Made by a program: the position numbers and the translations under genes
In this document: piece after piece, positions 26,848 to 35,825 of the stretch
Layout: every line of letters begins with the position of its first letter
Position numbering within the stretch: the first letter of the stretch is position 1
The notes under the pieces: model-generated
Database searches by the model: none
Told to the model about the DNA's origin: nothing
What the model saw: only the letters and a program-made list of their open reading frames with translations
Assembly (NCBI GenBank): GCA_009772985.1
Contig: WOUS01000003.1
Location: 124,001 to 188,000 of the forward strand
Length of the DNA stretch: 64,000 nt
Origin: Anaerolineaceae bacterium
Lineage (GTDB): Bacteria; Chloroflexota; Anaerolineae; Anaerolineales; Villigracilaceae
Reading direction: 5' to 3'

Positions 26848-27699
26848 TTATTCCTGCTCTCCGCTGATCTCCATCCACAGTGCGCGGAATTTCAGCGCGT
26901 CCACCTCGAGCACGGGACTCTCGCACAACAGCCGCCCCCCCGCCCCGGCCGCGTGCAGGGCGCGGAACAGCGCCTTGAAATCCAGGTCGGCCTCTTCCAT
27001 GACCAGGTGGTTTTTCTCGCCGCGCGGACCGTACTCGATGCCCGAAAGATGGATGTGCATCTGCTTCATGGCCGCGTCGCCCAGCGCCCGGCGATAGGCG
27101 TCCAGCACGCGCATCCACTCGTCGTACGTGTTCATCGTCCCGTCGGTAGCGCGGGCGTGCAGATGGGCGAAGTCCATGCACGGGACCACGCCCGGGATCT
27201 TCGCCAGCGCCAGCACATCTTCGAGCGAACCGATGACCGCCACCTTGCCCATCGCCTCGGGCCGCAGCGTGACCGGGTTGCCGGCCGCGCGCAATTCGTC
27301 CACCACGCCCTCCAGCCGGGGCGCGACCTTCGCCAGCACCTCGTCGGCCGGGCGCTCGAAATACGAGCCGGGATGGAAGACGATGTCCGTCGCGCCGGCC
27401 AGGTTGCCGAAGTGCGCCGCGTCGGTCAGGTACTTGCGCAGGCGCAGCCATTTTTCATCGTCGGCGTTCAGGTTGATGTAGTACGGGCCGTGGACCGACA
27501 GCGCCACGCCCGCTTCCTCCCCGGCCTTTTTGATGGCCGCGCAGGTCGTCTCGCCCACGCGCACGCCCTGCACCCAGGCCAGTTCGAGCGCGTGGAGGCC
27601 GATGGAAGCGGCGTACTGGATGCCGCCCACCGTCCCGCCGGGTTTGGGCGGGGTGGCCTGCGGGGAACCAACGGTGCCGAATCTGAAAGAAAGAGGCAT
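26848..27699 (-). CDS. AP-endonuclease-2 / endonuclease IV-like TIM-barrel protein
   Basis: 283 residues. Metal-ligand motifs of the endonuclease IV fold are present in order: SVHGPYYINL (His), IVFHPGSYF (His), TLRPEAMGK (Glu), PCMDFAHLHARA (Asp, His), MHIHLSGIEYG (His), GEKNHLVM (His) and LCESPVLE (Glu). Endonuclease IV cuts DNA 5' to abasic sites with three zinc ions. The RPEAMGK and NHL phrases match archaeal and Chloroflexota homologues better than E. coli Nfo, so a DNA-repair role is likely but a sugar isomerase role is not excluded. GGAGG precedes the ATG. Confidence 0.8.
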   Translation of the reverse strand: MPLSFRFGTVGSPQATPPKPGGTVGGIQYAASIGLHALELAWVQGVRVGETTCAAIKKAGEEAGVALSVHGPYYINLNADDEKWLRLRKYLTDAAHFGNLAGATDIVFHPGSYFERPADEVLAKVAPRLEGVVDELRAAGNPVTLRPEAMGKVAVIGSLEDVLALAKIPGVVPCMDFAHLHARATDGTMNTYDEWMRVLDAYRRALGDAAMKQMHIHLSGIEYGPRGEKNHLVMEEADLDFKALFRALHAAGAGGRLLCESPVLEVDALKFRALWMEISGEQE

Positions 27700-27724
27700 A
27701 AATCCTCCGCGTCAAATCACTCTG

Positions 27725-28795
27725 CTATTTTTCCACTGTGTGGGAATGACGATGATGAATATCCGGCGCATGGTCATGGGAATGTTCCCCGCTGGCATGA
27801 ACGTGCGCGTGGCCATGCGATTTACCGACCTTGGCAGTTTCATGCTCATGTTGATGATGGTTGTCATCGTGAGAGTGGCTGTGTTCGTGAACAAATTCTT
27901 CGTGAATATGCAAATGATCGTGGTTTTCCCTGATCAAAATAAAAGCCCCGGCTGCCATAATCGGCAGCGCAATGGCGAACAAGAGGCCGGGGCCTTCCTG
28001 GAAGATCGCGAGAGAAAGGAGTATTCCGGCCAGCGGAGCCATGCCAAACAAAGCGCTGGTGCGGCCTGCCCCCAGGCCGCGCATGGCATGCACAAACAGG
28101 AAGATACTCAACCCATAACTCAGGCTGCCAAGAAGCAGGGCAAGCAGGGTAACGCCCAGCGGCGGGAAAGTATTTCCGAGAGCAACAGCGATCATAAGCG
28201 ATATCAGACCCGCTCCCAGGCCTTTCACGGTAACAATGACCAGCGGGTCTTTGGCGGAAATATTGCGCGTCAAATTATTGTCAACTCCCCACATGACGCA
28301 GGCCGCCACCACCCCAAGCGCGCTCAAGGAAAATCCCCACTGATTCGTAAAATCCGTGGAAAGCAGGATGCTGGCGAGTGTAATCGAACCAATCGCCCAC
28401 CATGCGCGGCGGCCGATCGCCTCTTTGAAAACGAGAACAGCGATCAACGTGGTTGCGACGCCTTCGAAATTCAAGAGAAGGGATGCAGTAGCCGCGGGCG
28501 CCTGGCGGAGGCTGATCATCAGCGTAATTGGCGCAATCACCCCGCCTGCCAGGATTGCCCCGGCAAGCCACGGCCAATCTGACCGTGTAAGGTGCGCTTC
28601 TTTCTGCTCCTTATGCGCCATCTTCTCTATCAATTTTACAAGCAGCAAACCAAGCCCAGAACCAAGATACAGGAAAGCCGCCAGTAATACCGGCGGGATT
28701 TCCCCCAACAACAGCTTGGCAAGCGGCGCACTTGCTCCAAAAAGAACAGCAGCCAGCAGCGCTTGAAGAATGGGAATCATTCGAGTTGATTTCAT
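27725..28795 (-). CDS. EamA/DMT-family transporter with a histidine-rich C-terminal tail
   Basis: 356 residues from ATG 28795 (AAGGA upstream). Ten hydrophobic helices form two EamA repeats (e.g. AAVLFGASAPLAKLLLGEIPP and VVAACVMWGVDNNLTR). After the last helix comes a cytosolic or external tail of about 65 residues with roughly 25 histidines in HxH and HDH patterns (HDHLHIHEE, HEHSHSHDD, HHRHSH). Such tails bind Ni, Co or Zn. EamA proteins export metabolites or amino acids; the tail suggests metal transport or metal control. The gene is AT-richer than its neighbours and stands just behind dgkA. Confidence 0.88.
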   Translation of the reverse strand: MKSTRMIPILQALLAAVLFGASAPLAKLLLGEIPPVLLAAFLYLGSGLGLLLVKLIEKMAHKEQKEAHLTRSDWPWLAGAILAGGVIAPITLMISLRQAPAATASLLLNFEGVATTLIAVLVFKEAIGRRAWWAIGSITLASILLSTDFTNQWGFSLSALGVVAACVMWGVDNNLTRNISAKDPLVIVTVKGLGAGLISLMIAVALGNTFPPLGVTLLALLLGSLSYGLSIFLFVHAMRGLGAGRTSALFGMAPLAGILLSLAIFQEGPGLLFAIALPIMAAGAFILIRENHDHLHIHEEFVHEHSHSHDDNHHQHEHETAKVGKSHGHAHVHASGEHSHDHAPDIHHRHSHTVEK

Positions 28796-28802
28796 GAAAT
28801 CC

Positions 28803-29198
28803 TTATTGAGCAATGTAAACTTTGATCTTCTCCCACAGCGGCGGGCCAAGGATGAGCACGCCGACCAGCACCGCCGTCAGCGCGGCAATCAGCACCGCCG
28901 CGGCGCCCACGTCCTTGCCGGTCTTCGCCAGCGGGTGCTGCTGCGGGCTGGCCAGGTCCACCACCGCCTCCAGCGCCGTGTTGATGAATTCCGCCGTCCA
29001 CACCAGCGCGATGGTCACGAACAGCACCGCCCAATCCCGCACCGGCAGGCGCAGCCACCACGCCAGCAGGATGACCAGCGTCGAGATGACGGCGTGGATC
29101 CAGGCGTTGCGCTGGGTGCGCAGCACGTGCCCCCAGCCGCGGAACGCGTGCCGGAAGGAATGAACACGCGAGGCGAAAAAATCCCGCATCCTACTCAT
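28803..29198 (-). CDS. dgkA: Diacylglycerol / undecaprenol kinase
   Basis: 131 residues, start at 29198 (or 29189). Three helices with the DgkA motif AEFINTALEAVVDL, followed by KTGKDVGAAAVL (the catalytic glutamate and metal-binding glutamate and aspartate positions). It phosphorylates a membrane lipid alcohol; in Gram-positive-type bacteria the substrate is usually undecaprenol. Overlaps the ybeY stop by eight bases. The longer open frame upstream is a shadow of ybeY. Order pgpH-ybeY-dgkA is a classical bacterial cluster. Confidence 0.92.
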   Translation of the reverse strand: MSRMRDFFASRVHSFRHAFRGWGHVLRTQRNAWIHAVISTLVILLAWWLRLPVRDWAVLFVTIALVWTAEFINTALEAVVDLASPQQHPLAKTGKDVGAAAVLIAALTAVLVGVLILGPPLWEKIKVYIAQ

Positions 29199-29637
29199 GG
29201 ACAACCGCAGGAGACACGCCGAGCCGCGCCAGGACCTCGGACTGGGCCGCCCACATGCGGGCCTTCTCCTCCGCCTGCGCGTGGTCGTGTCCGAGCAGGT
29301 GCAGCACGCCGTGGACGACGAGCAGCTGGACCTCCGCCTCGAGCGCGTGACCGCGCTCCCCGGCCTGGGCCGCAGCGCGCGGGACCGAGAGCACGACATC
29401 GCCAAGATAACGGCGGCCCGTCTCCGGGTCCGGTTCGTCGGCGGGAAAGGACAGGACGTCGGTCGGCGCGTCCTTGCCGAGGAAATCCCGGTTGAGCAGG
29501 CGGATGCGTTCGTCGCCGGCCAGGACCACGGTCAGGTCGGCGTCGGGCGCGCCGGACAAGTCGAGGGCCGCGCGGGCGGCGCGTTCCACCAGTTCCGCGG
29601 AAATATTCGTTTCGGCGTCAATCTCAACGTGGATCAT
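29191..29637 (-). CDS. ybeY: Endoribonuclease YbeY
   Basis: 148 residues. The zinc motif VHGVLHLLGHDHA contains the three histidines of the UPF0054/YbeY family; LNRDFLGKDAPTDVLSFP is the second conserved block. YbeY matures the 16S rRNA 3' end and takes part in ribosome quality control. ATG overlaps the pgpH stop (ATGA at 29634-29637). Confidence 0.95.
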   Translation of the reverse strand: MIHVEIDAETNISAELVERAARAALDLSGAPDADLTVVLAGDERIRLLNRDFLGKDAPTDVLSFPADEPDPETGRRYLGDVVLSVPRAAAQAGERGHALEAEVQLLVVHGVLHLLGHDHAQAEEKARMWAAQSEVLARLGVSPAVVHE

Positions 29638-31760
29638 TTCGGCTTCCTGTGCGCGGTCGGGACATCGCGCGCGGCGGGCTGGTCGCGCGGGTATTCGAGG
29701 CGCGGGTGATAGGTGGTGCGCAGGATGGTGACAAAGGATTCGGTGATGTCGCGCAGGTCGCGCTGGGTGAGCGGGGCCTGGTCGAACTGGTTCTCTTTCT
29801 GGGCGCGCTCGATCATTGCGCGGACGATGGCGCGCATGGCCTCGTCGTCCTGCGGGCGCTCGGCGCGGGCGCGCGCCTCCACGCCGTCGGCCAGCATCAG
29901 GATGGCGGTCTCCTTCGAGCGCGGCGAGGGGCCGGGGTAGCGGAAGCGGGGCGCGTCCACTTTCGAGGCGTCGCCCTCCGCCGCCTGGACGGCGCGGTTG
30001 TACTGGTAGCGGGTGATGAGCGTGCCGTGGTGCTCCAGGATGAAGTCGTGCAGGCGGCGCGGCAGGCGGTACTTCTTCGCCAGTTTCAGTCCGTCGGTGA
30101 CGTGGCGGATGATGATCTCCGCGCTTTCAGCGGGGTCCATATCGTCGTGCGAGTTGATCTGGCTGGCAGGCTGGTTCTCGACAAAGAATAACGGGTTGGC
30201 GGTCTTGCCCACGTCGTGGAAGAGGGCGCCGACGCGCGTTAGCAGGCCATCCGCGCCGATGCGTTCGGCGGCCTGCTCGGCCAGGTTCGCCACCTGCAGG
30301 GAGTGCTGGTAGGTGCCGGGGGCGCGCTGGAGGAAGTATTTCAGAAGCGGAGCGTCGGGGCGGGAGATTTCCAGCAGTTGCATCGGCGTGGTCAGGCCGA
30401 GGAACTGGGCCAGCCAGTATTGGAGTAGGAGCGCCACGCTGGTGGAGGCAAGACCGTAGAACACCGCCGCGCCGGCCAGGGTGGCGGCGTCGAGCCAGTT
30501 GGTGCCGATGGACGGGAAGCGGAAGGCGATCAGCATGGCCGCCCCCGCCCCGGCAATCGCCCCGGCGGCGTAGAGGAAACTGGTGACGCGCCGGGCGTGA
30601 CCGACGGCCAGCACGCCGCACAGGCTGCTCAACATGTAGTAGGGCATCAGGCCGAGAGAGGCGGGCATGCCAGGCACATTGTAGGCGGTCAGCGCGGAAA
30701 TGATGAGCGAGAAGACCAGTCCGCTCTCCATGCCGAAAAGCGCCGAGACGAGCAGCCCGAAAGCCGCCAGCGGGTAGACGTAGGGCAGCACCGCCCGGTC
30801 GGGCAGCACCACCCGCGCCGCCAGCAGGAAGACCAGGAACAACAGCGCCAGAAGGATAAGGCTGCGCAGGTCCTGCGCGTAGGACGATTTTCGGCGGTAG
30901 AAATACATGGCCGTGAAGATTGCCGAGAGCGCCACCAGCGCGGCGGCCCCGGCGTAGTCGAGGGCGCGGCCGGGAGGCTTGACCAGGCCGAACTCGGTCA
31001 GCGCCTCGAAATCCACCTCTGTGATGACCTGGCCGCGCGAGACGATGGTCTGCCCGGAGGCGTAGGATTGCAGCGCCGGCTGGACGGCATCGCGCGCCGC
31101 CTGCCGCGCCGCCCCGGTCGATTCGGGGCTGTAGAAGGTATTGGCGGCGACCAGCGGCGTGACCAGTTCCACCACCACGGCGGCCTCGTTCTCGGTCAGG
31201 TTCAGGCTGACGAGCGAGGGCAGGCCGGCGCGCACCGTTTCGAGGTCCTCGGCGCGGATCGGGGCGCGCATCACCTCGGCCAGCAGGGTGCGGGAGGCGT
31301 TCGGGATGGAATCCCAGCGCTCCGGCGAAAAGGCCAGCAGGTATTCGAGGGTTGCAGGCTGGAGGGAAACGTCGGGCAGGGCGCTCACCCGCAGGCGTTT
31401 GTCTTCCGGGCTGGCGGCCGGGTCATCGCGGATGGCTGTGACCGCCGCCAGGATGGCGTTGAGCGCCTCGATCCGCCCGCGTCCGATGGACGCGTCCGGC
31501 GGGGCGTAGACGGGCGCCACCGCCCGCTCAGCTTCGGCGCGCGCCTGTTCGGTGCGCACCAGGCTGACGTATTGCAGGGCGTACGGCGCGCGCACGTCCT
31601 GCGAGGCCACGTCCCCCACCGCCAGCGGCGCCTCCGCCGGGCGCAGCGACCAGGGCTGGATGATGGCAATATAGGATAGGATGCTCACGCACACGAGCAG
31701 CAGCGCCGGGAGGAACTTCCGGCGGGGGCGTGGAGCGGGCTTGCTCTTCCTGCCAGCCAG
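29634..31760 (-). CDS. pgpH: HD-family c-di-AMP phosphodiesterase, 7TMR-HD type
   Basis: 708 residues if started at the CTG at 31760. A basic N-terminus and first helix (about residues 16-38) lead to an extracellular domain (residues 40-275, the 7TMR-HDED part), then seven membrane helices and a cytosolic HD domain with GALFHDVGK and later LADGVEARAR. PgpH-type enzymes cleave c-di-AMP. The start choice: the AGGAGG at 31771-31766 lies five bases before CTG, and CTG restores a basic stretch (AGRKSKPAPRPRRKF) in front of the first helix; GTG at 31694 would remove it and has no ribosome site. Nine bases behind yqeY. Confidence 0.9.
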   Translation of the reverse strand: MAGRKSKPAPRPRRKFLPALLLVCVSILSYIAIIQPWSLRPAEAPLAVGDVASQDVRAPYALQYVSLVRTEQARAEAERAVAPVYAPPDASIGRGRIEALNAILAAVTAIRDDPAASPEDKRLRVSALPDVSLQPATLEYLLAFSPERWDSIPNASRTLLAEVMRAPIRAEDLETVRAGLPSLVSLNLTENEAAVVVELVTPLVAANTFYSPESTGAARQAARDAVQPALQSYASGQTIVSRGQVITEVDFEALTEFGLVKPPGRALDYAGAAALVALSAIFTAMYFYRRKSSYAQDLRSLILLALLFLVFLLAARVVLPDRAVLPYVYPLAAFGLLVSALFGMESGLVFSLIISALTAYNVPGMPASLGLMPYYMLSSLCGVLAVGHARRVTSFLYAAGAIAGAGAAMLIAFRFPSIGTNWLDAATLAGAAVFYGLASTSVALLLQYWLAQFLGLTTPMQLLEISRPDAPLLKYFLQRAPGTYQHSLQVANLAEQAAERIGADGLLTRVGALFHDVGKTANPLFFVENQPASQINSHDDMDPAESAEIIIRHVTDGLKLAKKYRLPRRLHDFILEHHGTLITRYQYNRAVQAAEGDASKVDAPRFRYPGPSPRSKETAILMLADGVEARARAERPQDDEAMRAIVRAMIERAQKENQFDQAPLTQRDLRDITESFVTILRTTYHPRLEYPRDQPAARDVPTAHRKPK

Positions 31761-31769
31761 GGGAGCCTC

Positions 31770-32216
31770 CTACTTTTGCATCCGCTGGCGGACGGCGGCG
31801 CTGACCTGGTCGCCGGGAGCGCGTCCCGCCACCTTCGGCATCAGGGCTTTCATCACCTTGCCCATGTCGGCGGGCAAGGCCGCCCCGGTCTCGGCAATGG
31901 CAGCCTCCACGAGGGCGGCGAGTTCGTCGGCGCTCATGGCCTCCGGCAGGAAGGCTTCGACAACGGCAATCTCGGCTTCGGCGGCGGCGACCAGATCGGC
32001 GCGTTCCGCTTTGCGCGCTTCCTCGACGGCCTCCCGGCGGGTCTTGATCTCCTTCTGGAGGATGGCAAGCACCGCGGCTTCGTCCAGCTGCACCTGCCGG
32101 TCAATTTCCTGCTGGCGGACGGCGGCCAGCGCCATGCGGACGGTGCGTTTGCGCACATCGTCCCCGGCTTTCATGGCTTCCTTCAATGCAGTTTCAAGTT
32201 TGGCTTTGGTTTCCAT
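31770..32216 (-). CDS. yqeY: YqeY/GatB-C-terminal-like protein
   Basis: 148 residues, ATG at 32216. KLETALKEAMKAGDDVRKRTVRM and EIAVVEAFLPEAMSADEL are the YqeY signature; the family shares the tRNA-binding tail domain of GatB and glutaminyl-tRNA synthetase. Its cellular role is not settled. First gene of the yqeY-pgpH-ybeY-dgkA unit. The ATG is six bases behind TATAAT with no ribosome site, so the mRNA is probably leaderless. Confidence 0.9.
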   Translation of the reverse strand: METKAKLETALKEAMKAGDDVRKRTVRMALAAVRQQEIDRQVQLDEAAVLAILQKEIKTRREAVEEARKAERADLVAAAEAEIAVVEAFLPEAMSADELAALVEAAIAETGAALPADMGKVMKALMPKVAGRAPGDQVSAAVRQRMQK

Positions 32217-32222
32217 AATTTG

Positions 32223-32228
32223 ATTATA
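32223..32228 (-). promoter_or_regulatory. -10 box of the yqeY operon, six bases from the ATG
   Basis: TATAAT on the minus strand, then six bases (CAAATT), then ATG at 32216. Confidence 0.75.
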
Positions 32229-32317
32229 CCTCTCGGTTGATTCACAGACATTCATACTGGACGCGGGCGAGCACGGATAACGCGGAGAAAACCTTGCTGT
32301 TATTTCGTGGTCAGAGA

Positions 32318-32349
32318 TATCCGCGTCCATCCGCGTTCATCCGCGTCCC
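32318..32349. repeat. TCCGCGT repeat overlapping a gene end
   Basis: Three units of ATCCGCGTC / ATCCGCGTT. The stop codon of the minus-strand gene at 32337 lies inside. Same units at 36391-36422. Confidence 0.7.
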
Positions 32350-32963
32350 ATAAACCGGGACAGCAGTTCGGGCGGGAGGGACTGCGCGGTCAGGTCGAAC
32401 TCGTGGGCCGTGCGCTTGACCGCCGCGGCGTAGGCATAGGCGAACTTCGGGCCGCGTTCGGGCCAGTCCAGGTTCATCCAGGCGTGCGAATCGCGCGGCA
32501 GGAGCGGGAGCACGAAACGCTTCAGGGCGGGGATCCAGGAGAACGGTTCGAGCGGCCAGTAGATCTTCCCGGAGCGCAGCGGACCGGCGAGCAGGTCCGC
32601 GTCGAGCGGGTCAATCGCGTCGGCGGGCGGCCAGCCGTCGGCAGGAAAACGGTCCAGCCAGAGCGTCACGTAGTCGCTGTGGGCGTAGAAATCCTGCGCC
32701 GCGTGGGTCAGCCGCCCGAAAGCGTGCCAGGCGGGCAGCGCGTCGCCGCGTTCGAGCGCGGCGCGGACCTCGGTCCGGTTCCGCTCGATGTAGGCCGCGC
32801 TGCGCTCGAAGGCGTTGTCATCGAAGTGGTATTCGGGATGCCCGATCTGTCCGGCCGGGCGGTCCTGGCGGGTATTGCCGAACAGGATGGCGTCGAGGGC
32901 GGTTTCGCTGAACCGCCCGCGCAGCGCCTGCGCCGTGATGGCGAGGTGGTATTCCTTGAACAT
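32337..32963 (-). CDS. Zn-dependent phospholipase C / HET-C-like protein
   Basis: 208 residues. GRLTHAAQDFYAHSDYV, EYHFDDNAFERSAAYI and DSHAWMNLDWPERG give the spaced histidines and aspartates typical of the S1/P1 nuclease-phospholipase C fold and of fungal HET-C proteins. No signal peptide, so it may act inside the cell. Substrate unknown. It sits 12 bases behind the nucleotide cyclase gene, in the same direction; co-transcription is likely. Confidence 0.75.
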   Translation of the reverse strand: MFKEYHLAITAQALRGRFSETALDAILFGNTRQDRPAGQIGHPEYHFDDNAFERSAAYIERNRTEVRAALERGDALPAWHAFGRLTHAAQDFYAHSDYVTLWLDRFPADGWPPADAIDPLDADLLAGPLRSGKIYWPLEPFSWIPALKRFVLPLLPRDSHAWMNLDWPERGPKFAYAYAAAVKRTAHEFDLTAQSLPPELLSRFMGRG

Positions 32964-32975
32964 GAATGGCCTGCC

Positions 32976-35753
32976 TTATTTCAAACTTTTGAGTTCGTAG
33001 ACCGCCACTGGCTGGGTTTTCCCCTTGATCTGCATCGGTTCCAGCGGCTCGGCGGTGACTTTTCCGGCCACGGCCTGGTAGGTGACGTGGTCCATGAGGA
33101 TCTGCCCGGGATGGGCGGCCACTTCCAGCCGCTGGGCCAGGTTGACGGTATCCCCGATGGCCGTGTAGTTGAACAATTCGCTCGTGCCGACGTTGCCGAC
33201 CATGGCGTCGCCGGTCGTCACGCCGATGCGGAACTGGAGGTGGTGGCGCGGGTCTTTGATGTGCGCGTGGGCGTGCCGCGAACGCTCCAGGATCGAGAGC
33301 GCCGCCCGGACGGCGCGCAGGGAATGGTCTGCCTGCGGGTCGGGCGTGTTCCAGAGCGCCATGACTGCGTCGCCCATGAATTTATCCAGCGTGCCTTCCT
33401 CTTCGAGGATGGCCTGCGCCGCCAGGGAAAGGTAATAGTTCAGCACCTTGAAAAGCGTCTCAGGTTCGGTGGTCTCACTGAAAGATGTGAATCCGCTCAA
33501 ATCGGCGAACAGGATGGTGGCCTTCTGCCGCGTCCCGTCCAGGTTCAGGTTGACGGCATCCGCCAGCAGCCGGTCGCGGACGCGCGGCGCCACCACCCGC
33601 CCGAACGTCTGGCGGATGCGCTCCTGCTCGGCCTCCAGCCGGCGGCGTTCGGTCAGGTCTTCGAAGACGATGGTCGTGCCTTTCGTGGCGAGGTAGGCAT
33701 CCCGCAGGGGCGAGCAGGACAGGCGCAGGAACAGGTTGCCGCGCAGCGGGACCAGGCGGTTGACATCCCGGCTGAGGGTCACGGTGCCGCGCGTCAGGGC
33801 GTCTTCGGCGACCATTTCCAGGTCCGGGCAGAGCGACGGGAGCGCATCGGGCAGGGATTTGCCCAGCACATCCTTCATCGGGATGCCCAGGATGAATTCC
33901 GCCGCCTGGTTGAAAAGGGTGATCTTTTGCTCCACATCCGTGGTGATGACGCCGGTGGCGATGGAGGCAAAAATATCGTCCATCAGGTTCTTCATTTCCA
34001 GGGTCTGGTCGAGGGTGCGGCGCAGGTTGGTGAAGAGACGGGCGTTCTCCAGCGCCAGGGCCGATTGCCCTGCCACGGTGTCGAGGAAATCCAGGTCTTC
34101 GCTGGTGTAGGGTTCGCCGGAGCGGCGCAGGCCGAGCGCCAGGAAACCGGTGAGACTGCCCTCGTAGCGCAAGGCAATGAACGCCGAACAGCCCAGACTG
34201 TGGTATTCGGCGGACCCTTCCAGCCCGGGCGGCAGGGCAGCGTTGGGCGGGAACCACAACGGTTCGGCCGCGTCGCGGATGGTCTGGACGATGGGGTCGT
34301 CCGCCGGGAGGGAGGGGAATTCGCGTTCGCCGCGCGAGTGCGGGACGTAGAGCGCCCGGTCGTCGTCGTACAGGTAGACGACGAACTCTTCCGGGGCCAG
34401 GGCCTTCTGCAACTGGTCGGTGAGCAGATGCAGGGTGCGCTCGAGATTCGGCGTCACCACCAGGCTGCTGGAGAGTTCGTTCAGCACGCGGCGGTAGTCC
34501 GCGGGGGAGCGGTAGAAGGTGCGGTCAATGGCGCGCTGGACCAGCCGCAGGAGGGGGGAAAATCCCAGCACCAGCGCCAGCAGGTAGACGGCGATCACCA
34601 GCGGATTGTCGGCCTGCACTGCCTGGCGGAGCGCCAGCGAGATGACGGTCAGCAGGCCGTAGAAGACCGCCAGCGCCGCCGCCATGGTGATGGCGTATTT
34701 CAGGATGCTGGCGAGGACGCGGTCCACGTCGAGCAGGCGGTAGCGCAGGATGGCGTACGTGACCGAGAGCGGGAGCAGGATGAGCAGCGGGAAATAGAGC
34801 GAGGCGCGAAATTCCGGCGGCGAACTGCTGAACGCGGTCGGCAAAAAGTAGAAAAGGCCGATCGGGGCGAAGGCCAGCGCCGCCCCAAAAATGATCACGC
34901 GGCTTTGCTGGCGGACCACCGGCGAATCGCTGCGCAGGATGCGCCAGGTGAGCGCGACCAGGAAGAAACCGATTGCCACCGCCATGTAGGCGTAACTGTA
35001 CTGCCAGGTCATGATATATGCCAGCGGCGAGGTGGGGAAAAGGATTTCCTTCACCACCGGCACGACGATCGCCAGGCTCAATGCCCAGGACACGAAGCGC
35101 GCGGCAGGATAGCGCTCCACGAAACGCATCTGCTGGGGAAACTCCAGCGCCAGGTGGATACAGGAGCCGGCGGCCGCGGAAAGCGAACAGGCCCATAAAA
35201 TAACCACATGATGCGTGGTGTTCATGTCGAAGAACGCCGAGGCCGCAATGCTGACCGCCGCGGTGAACATGAGCAGCGACCGGCTGGCGCGCAAACTGGC
35301 GCGCAGGCGGTAGGCCCACAACCCGATGACCAGGAAGATGACCCCAACGAGGTACGGGATGACAAACAGCGTAACAAAATCCCCCAGCGGCATGTGGACG
35401 GGCGTCACCAGCACCCGCCGCGCCGCCCCAGCCTGTTGCAGGAACTCCAGCCAGACCGGCGCATCGCCGTTGGCGGCCAGCAGGGCGTTCACCTCCGCCG
35501 CGTTCGTGACCGGCGTCCCGTTCACCGCGGTCAATTGCTCCGGCCAGACTACGCCCGCCTCGTGAGCCGGCCACCCGTTCCCCTTGATCTGGCTGACAAT
35601 GTTATTCGGCTCCAGCAGCGCCCCTACGAACGGCTGCTGGTAAAACTGGTAGGCCCAGATGGGAGTCAGCGCCAGCATCACCAGGGCCGCCAGCGCGGTG
35701 GCCAGCGGCGGGATATGCGACAGAAAGGCAAAGCGGGAAGGTTTATGTTCCAT
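32976..35753 (-). CDS. Membrane nucleotide cyclase: PDZ-like, 7TM, GAF, PAS, class III cyclase
   Basis: 925 residues. First helix at residues 17-38, a PDZ-like external domain (about 45-125), then a bundle of membrane helices (about 128-420), a GAF domain (about 440-600), a PAS domain (about 610-730), and a class III cyclase domain. The cyclase keeps both metal aspartates (ILFADLSGFT and KFMGDAVMALW), the adenine-selecting lysine before the second, and YTAIGDTVNLAQRLE with catalytic asparagine and arginine. Adenylate cyclase is most likely. The PDZ-like sensor may read cell-surface peptides. Weak ribosome site. Confidence 0.88.
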   Translation of the reverse strand: MEHKPSRFAFLSHIPPLATALAALVMLALTPIWAYQFYQQPFVGALLEPNNIVSQIKGNGWPAHEAGVVWPEQLTAVNGTPVTNAAEVNALLAANGDAPVWLEFLQQAGAARRVLVTPVHMPLGDFVTLFVIPYLVGVIFLVIGLWAYRLRASLRASRSLLMFTAAVSIAASAFFDMNTTHHVVILWACSLSAAAGSCIHLALEFPQQMRFVERYPAARFVSWALSLAIVVPVVKEILFPTSPLAYIMTWQYSYAYMAVAIGFFLVALTWRILRSDSPVVRQQSRVIIFGAALAFAPIGLFYFLPTAFSSSPPEFRASLYFPLLILLPLSVTYAILRYRLLDVDRVLASILKYAITMAAALAVFYGLLTVISLALRQAVQADNPLVIAVYLLALVLGFSPLLRLVQRAIDRTFYRSPADYRRVLNELSSSLVVTPNLERTLHLLTDQLQKALAPEEFVVYLYDDDRALYVPHSRGEREFPSLPADDPIVQTIRDAAEPLWFPPNAALPPGLEGSAEYHSLGCSAFIALRYEGSLTGFLALGLRRSGEPYTSEDLDFLDTVAGQSALALENARLFTNLRRTLDQTLEMKNLMDDIFASIATGVITTDVEQKITLFNQAAEFILGIPMKDVLGKSLPDALPSLCPDLEMVAEDALTRGTVTLSRDVNRLVPLRGNLFLRLSCSPLRDAYLATKGTTIVFEDLTERRRLEAEQERIRQTFGRVVAPRVRDRLLADAVNLNLDGTRQKATILFADLSGFTSFSETTEPETLFKVLNYYLSLAAQAILEEEGTLDKFMGDAVMALWNTPDPQADHSLRAVRAALSILERSRHAHAHIKDPRHHLQFRIGVTTGDAMVGNVGTSELFNYTAIGDTVNLAQRLEVAAHPGQILMDHVTYQAVAGKVTAEPLEPMQIKGKTQPVAVYELKSLK

Positions 35754-35813
35754 GGGTACTCGTCAACACAATTATACGATAAAAGGCCAATAATCCCACC
35801 ACTTTGGTTAGGT

Positions 35814-35819
35814 TATAAT
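35814..35819 (+). promoter_or_regulatory. -10 box of the cobalamin adenosyltransferase gene, six bases from the ATG
   Basis: TATAAT, then six bases (CGCGGC), then ATG at 35826. No ribosome site. Confidence 0.75.
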
Positions 35820-35825
35820 CGCGGC

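Noticed and set aside
32307-35198. Plus-strand open frame of about 960 codons
   Set aside because: Antisense to the cyclase and Zn-PLC-like genes; histidine/arginine/glycine-rich translation without domains.
35754-35825. Cobalamin riboswitch upstream of the adenosyltransferase gene
   Set aside because: The ATG lies six bases from the -10 box, so there is no leader to hold one, and no B12-box sequence is visible.
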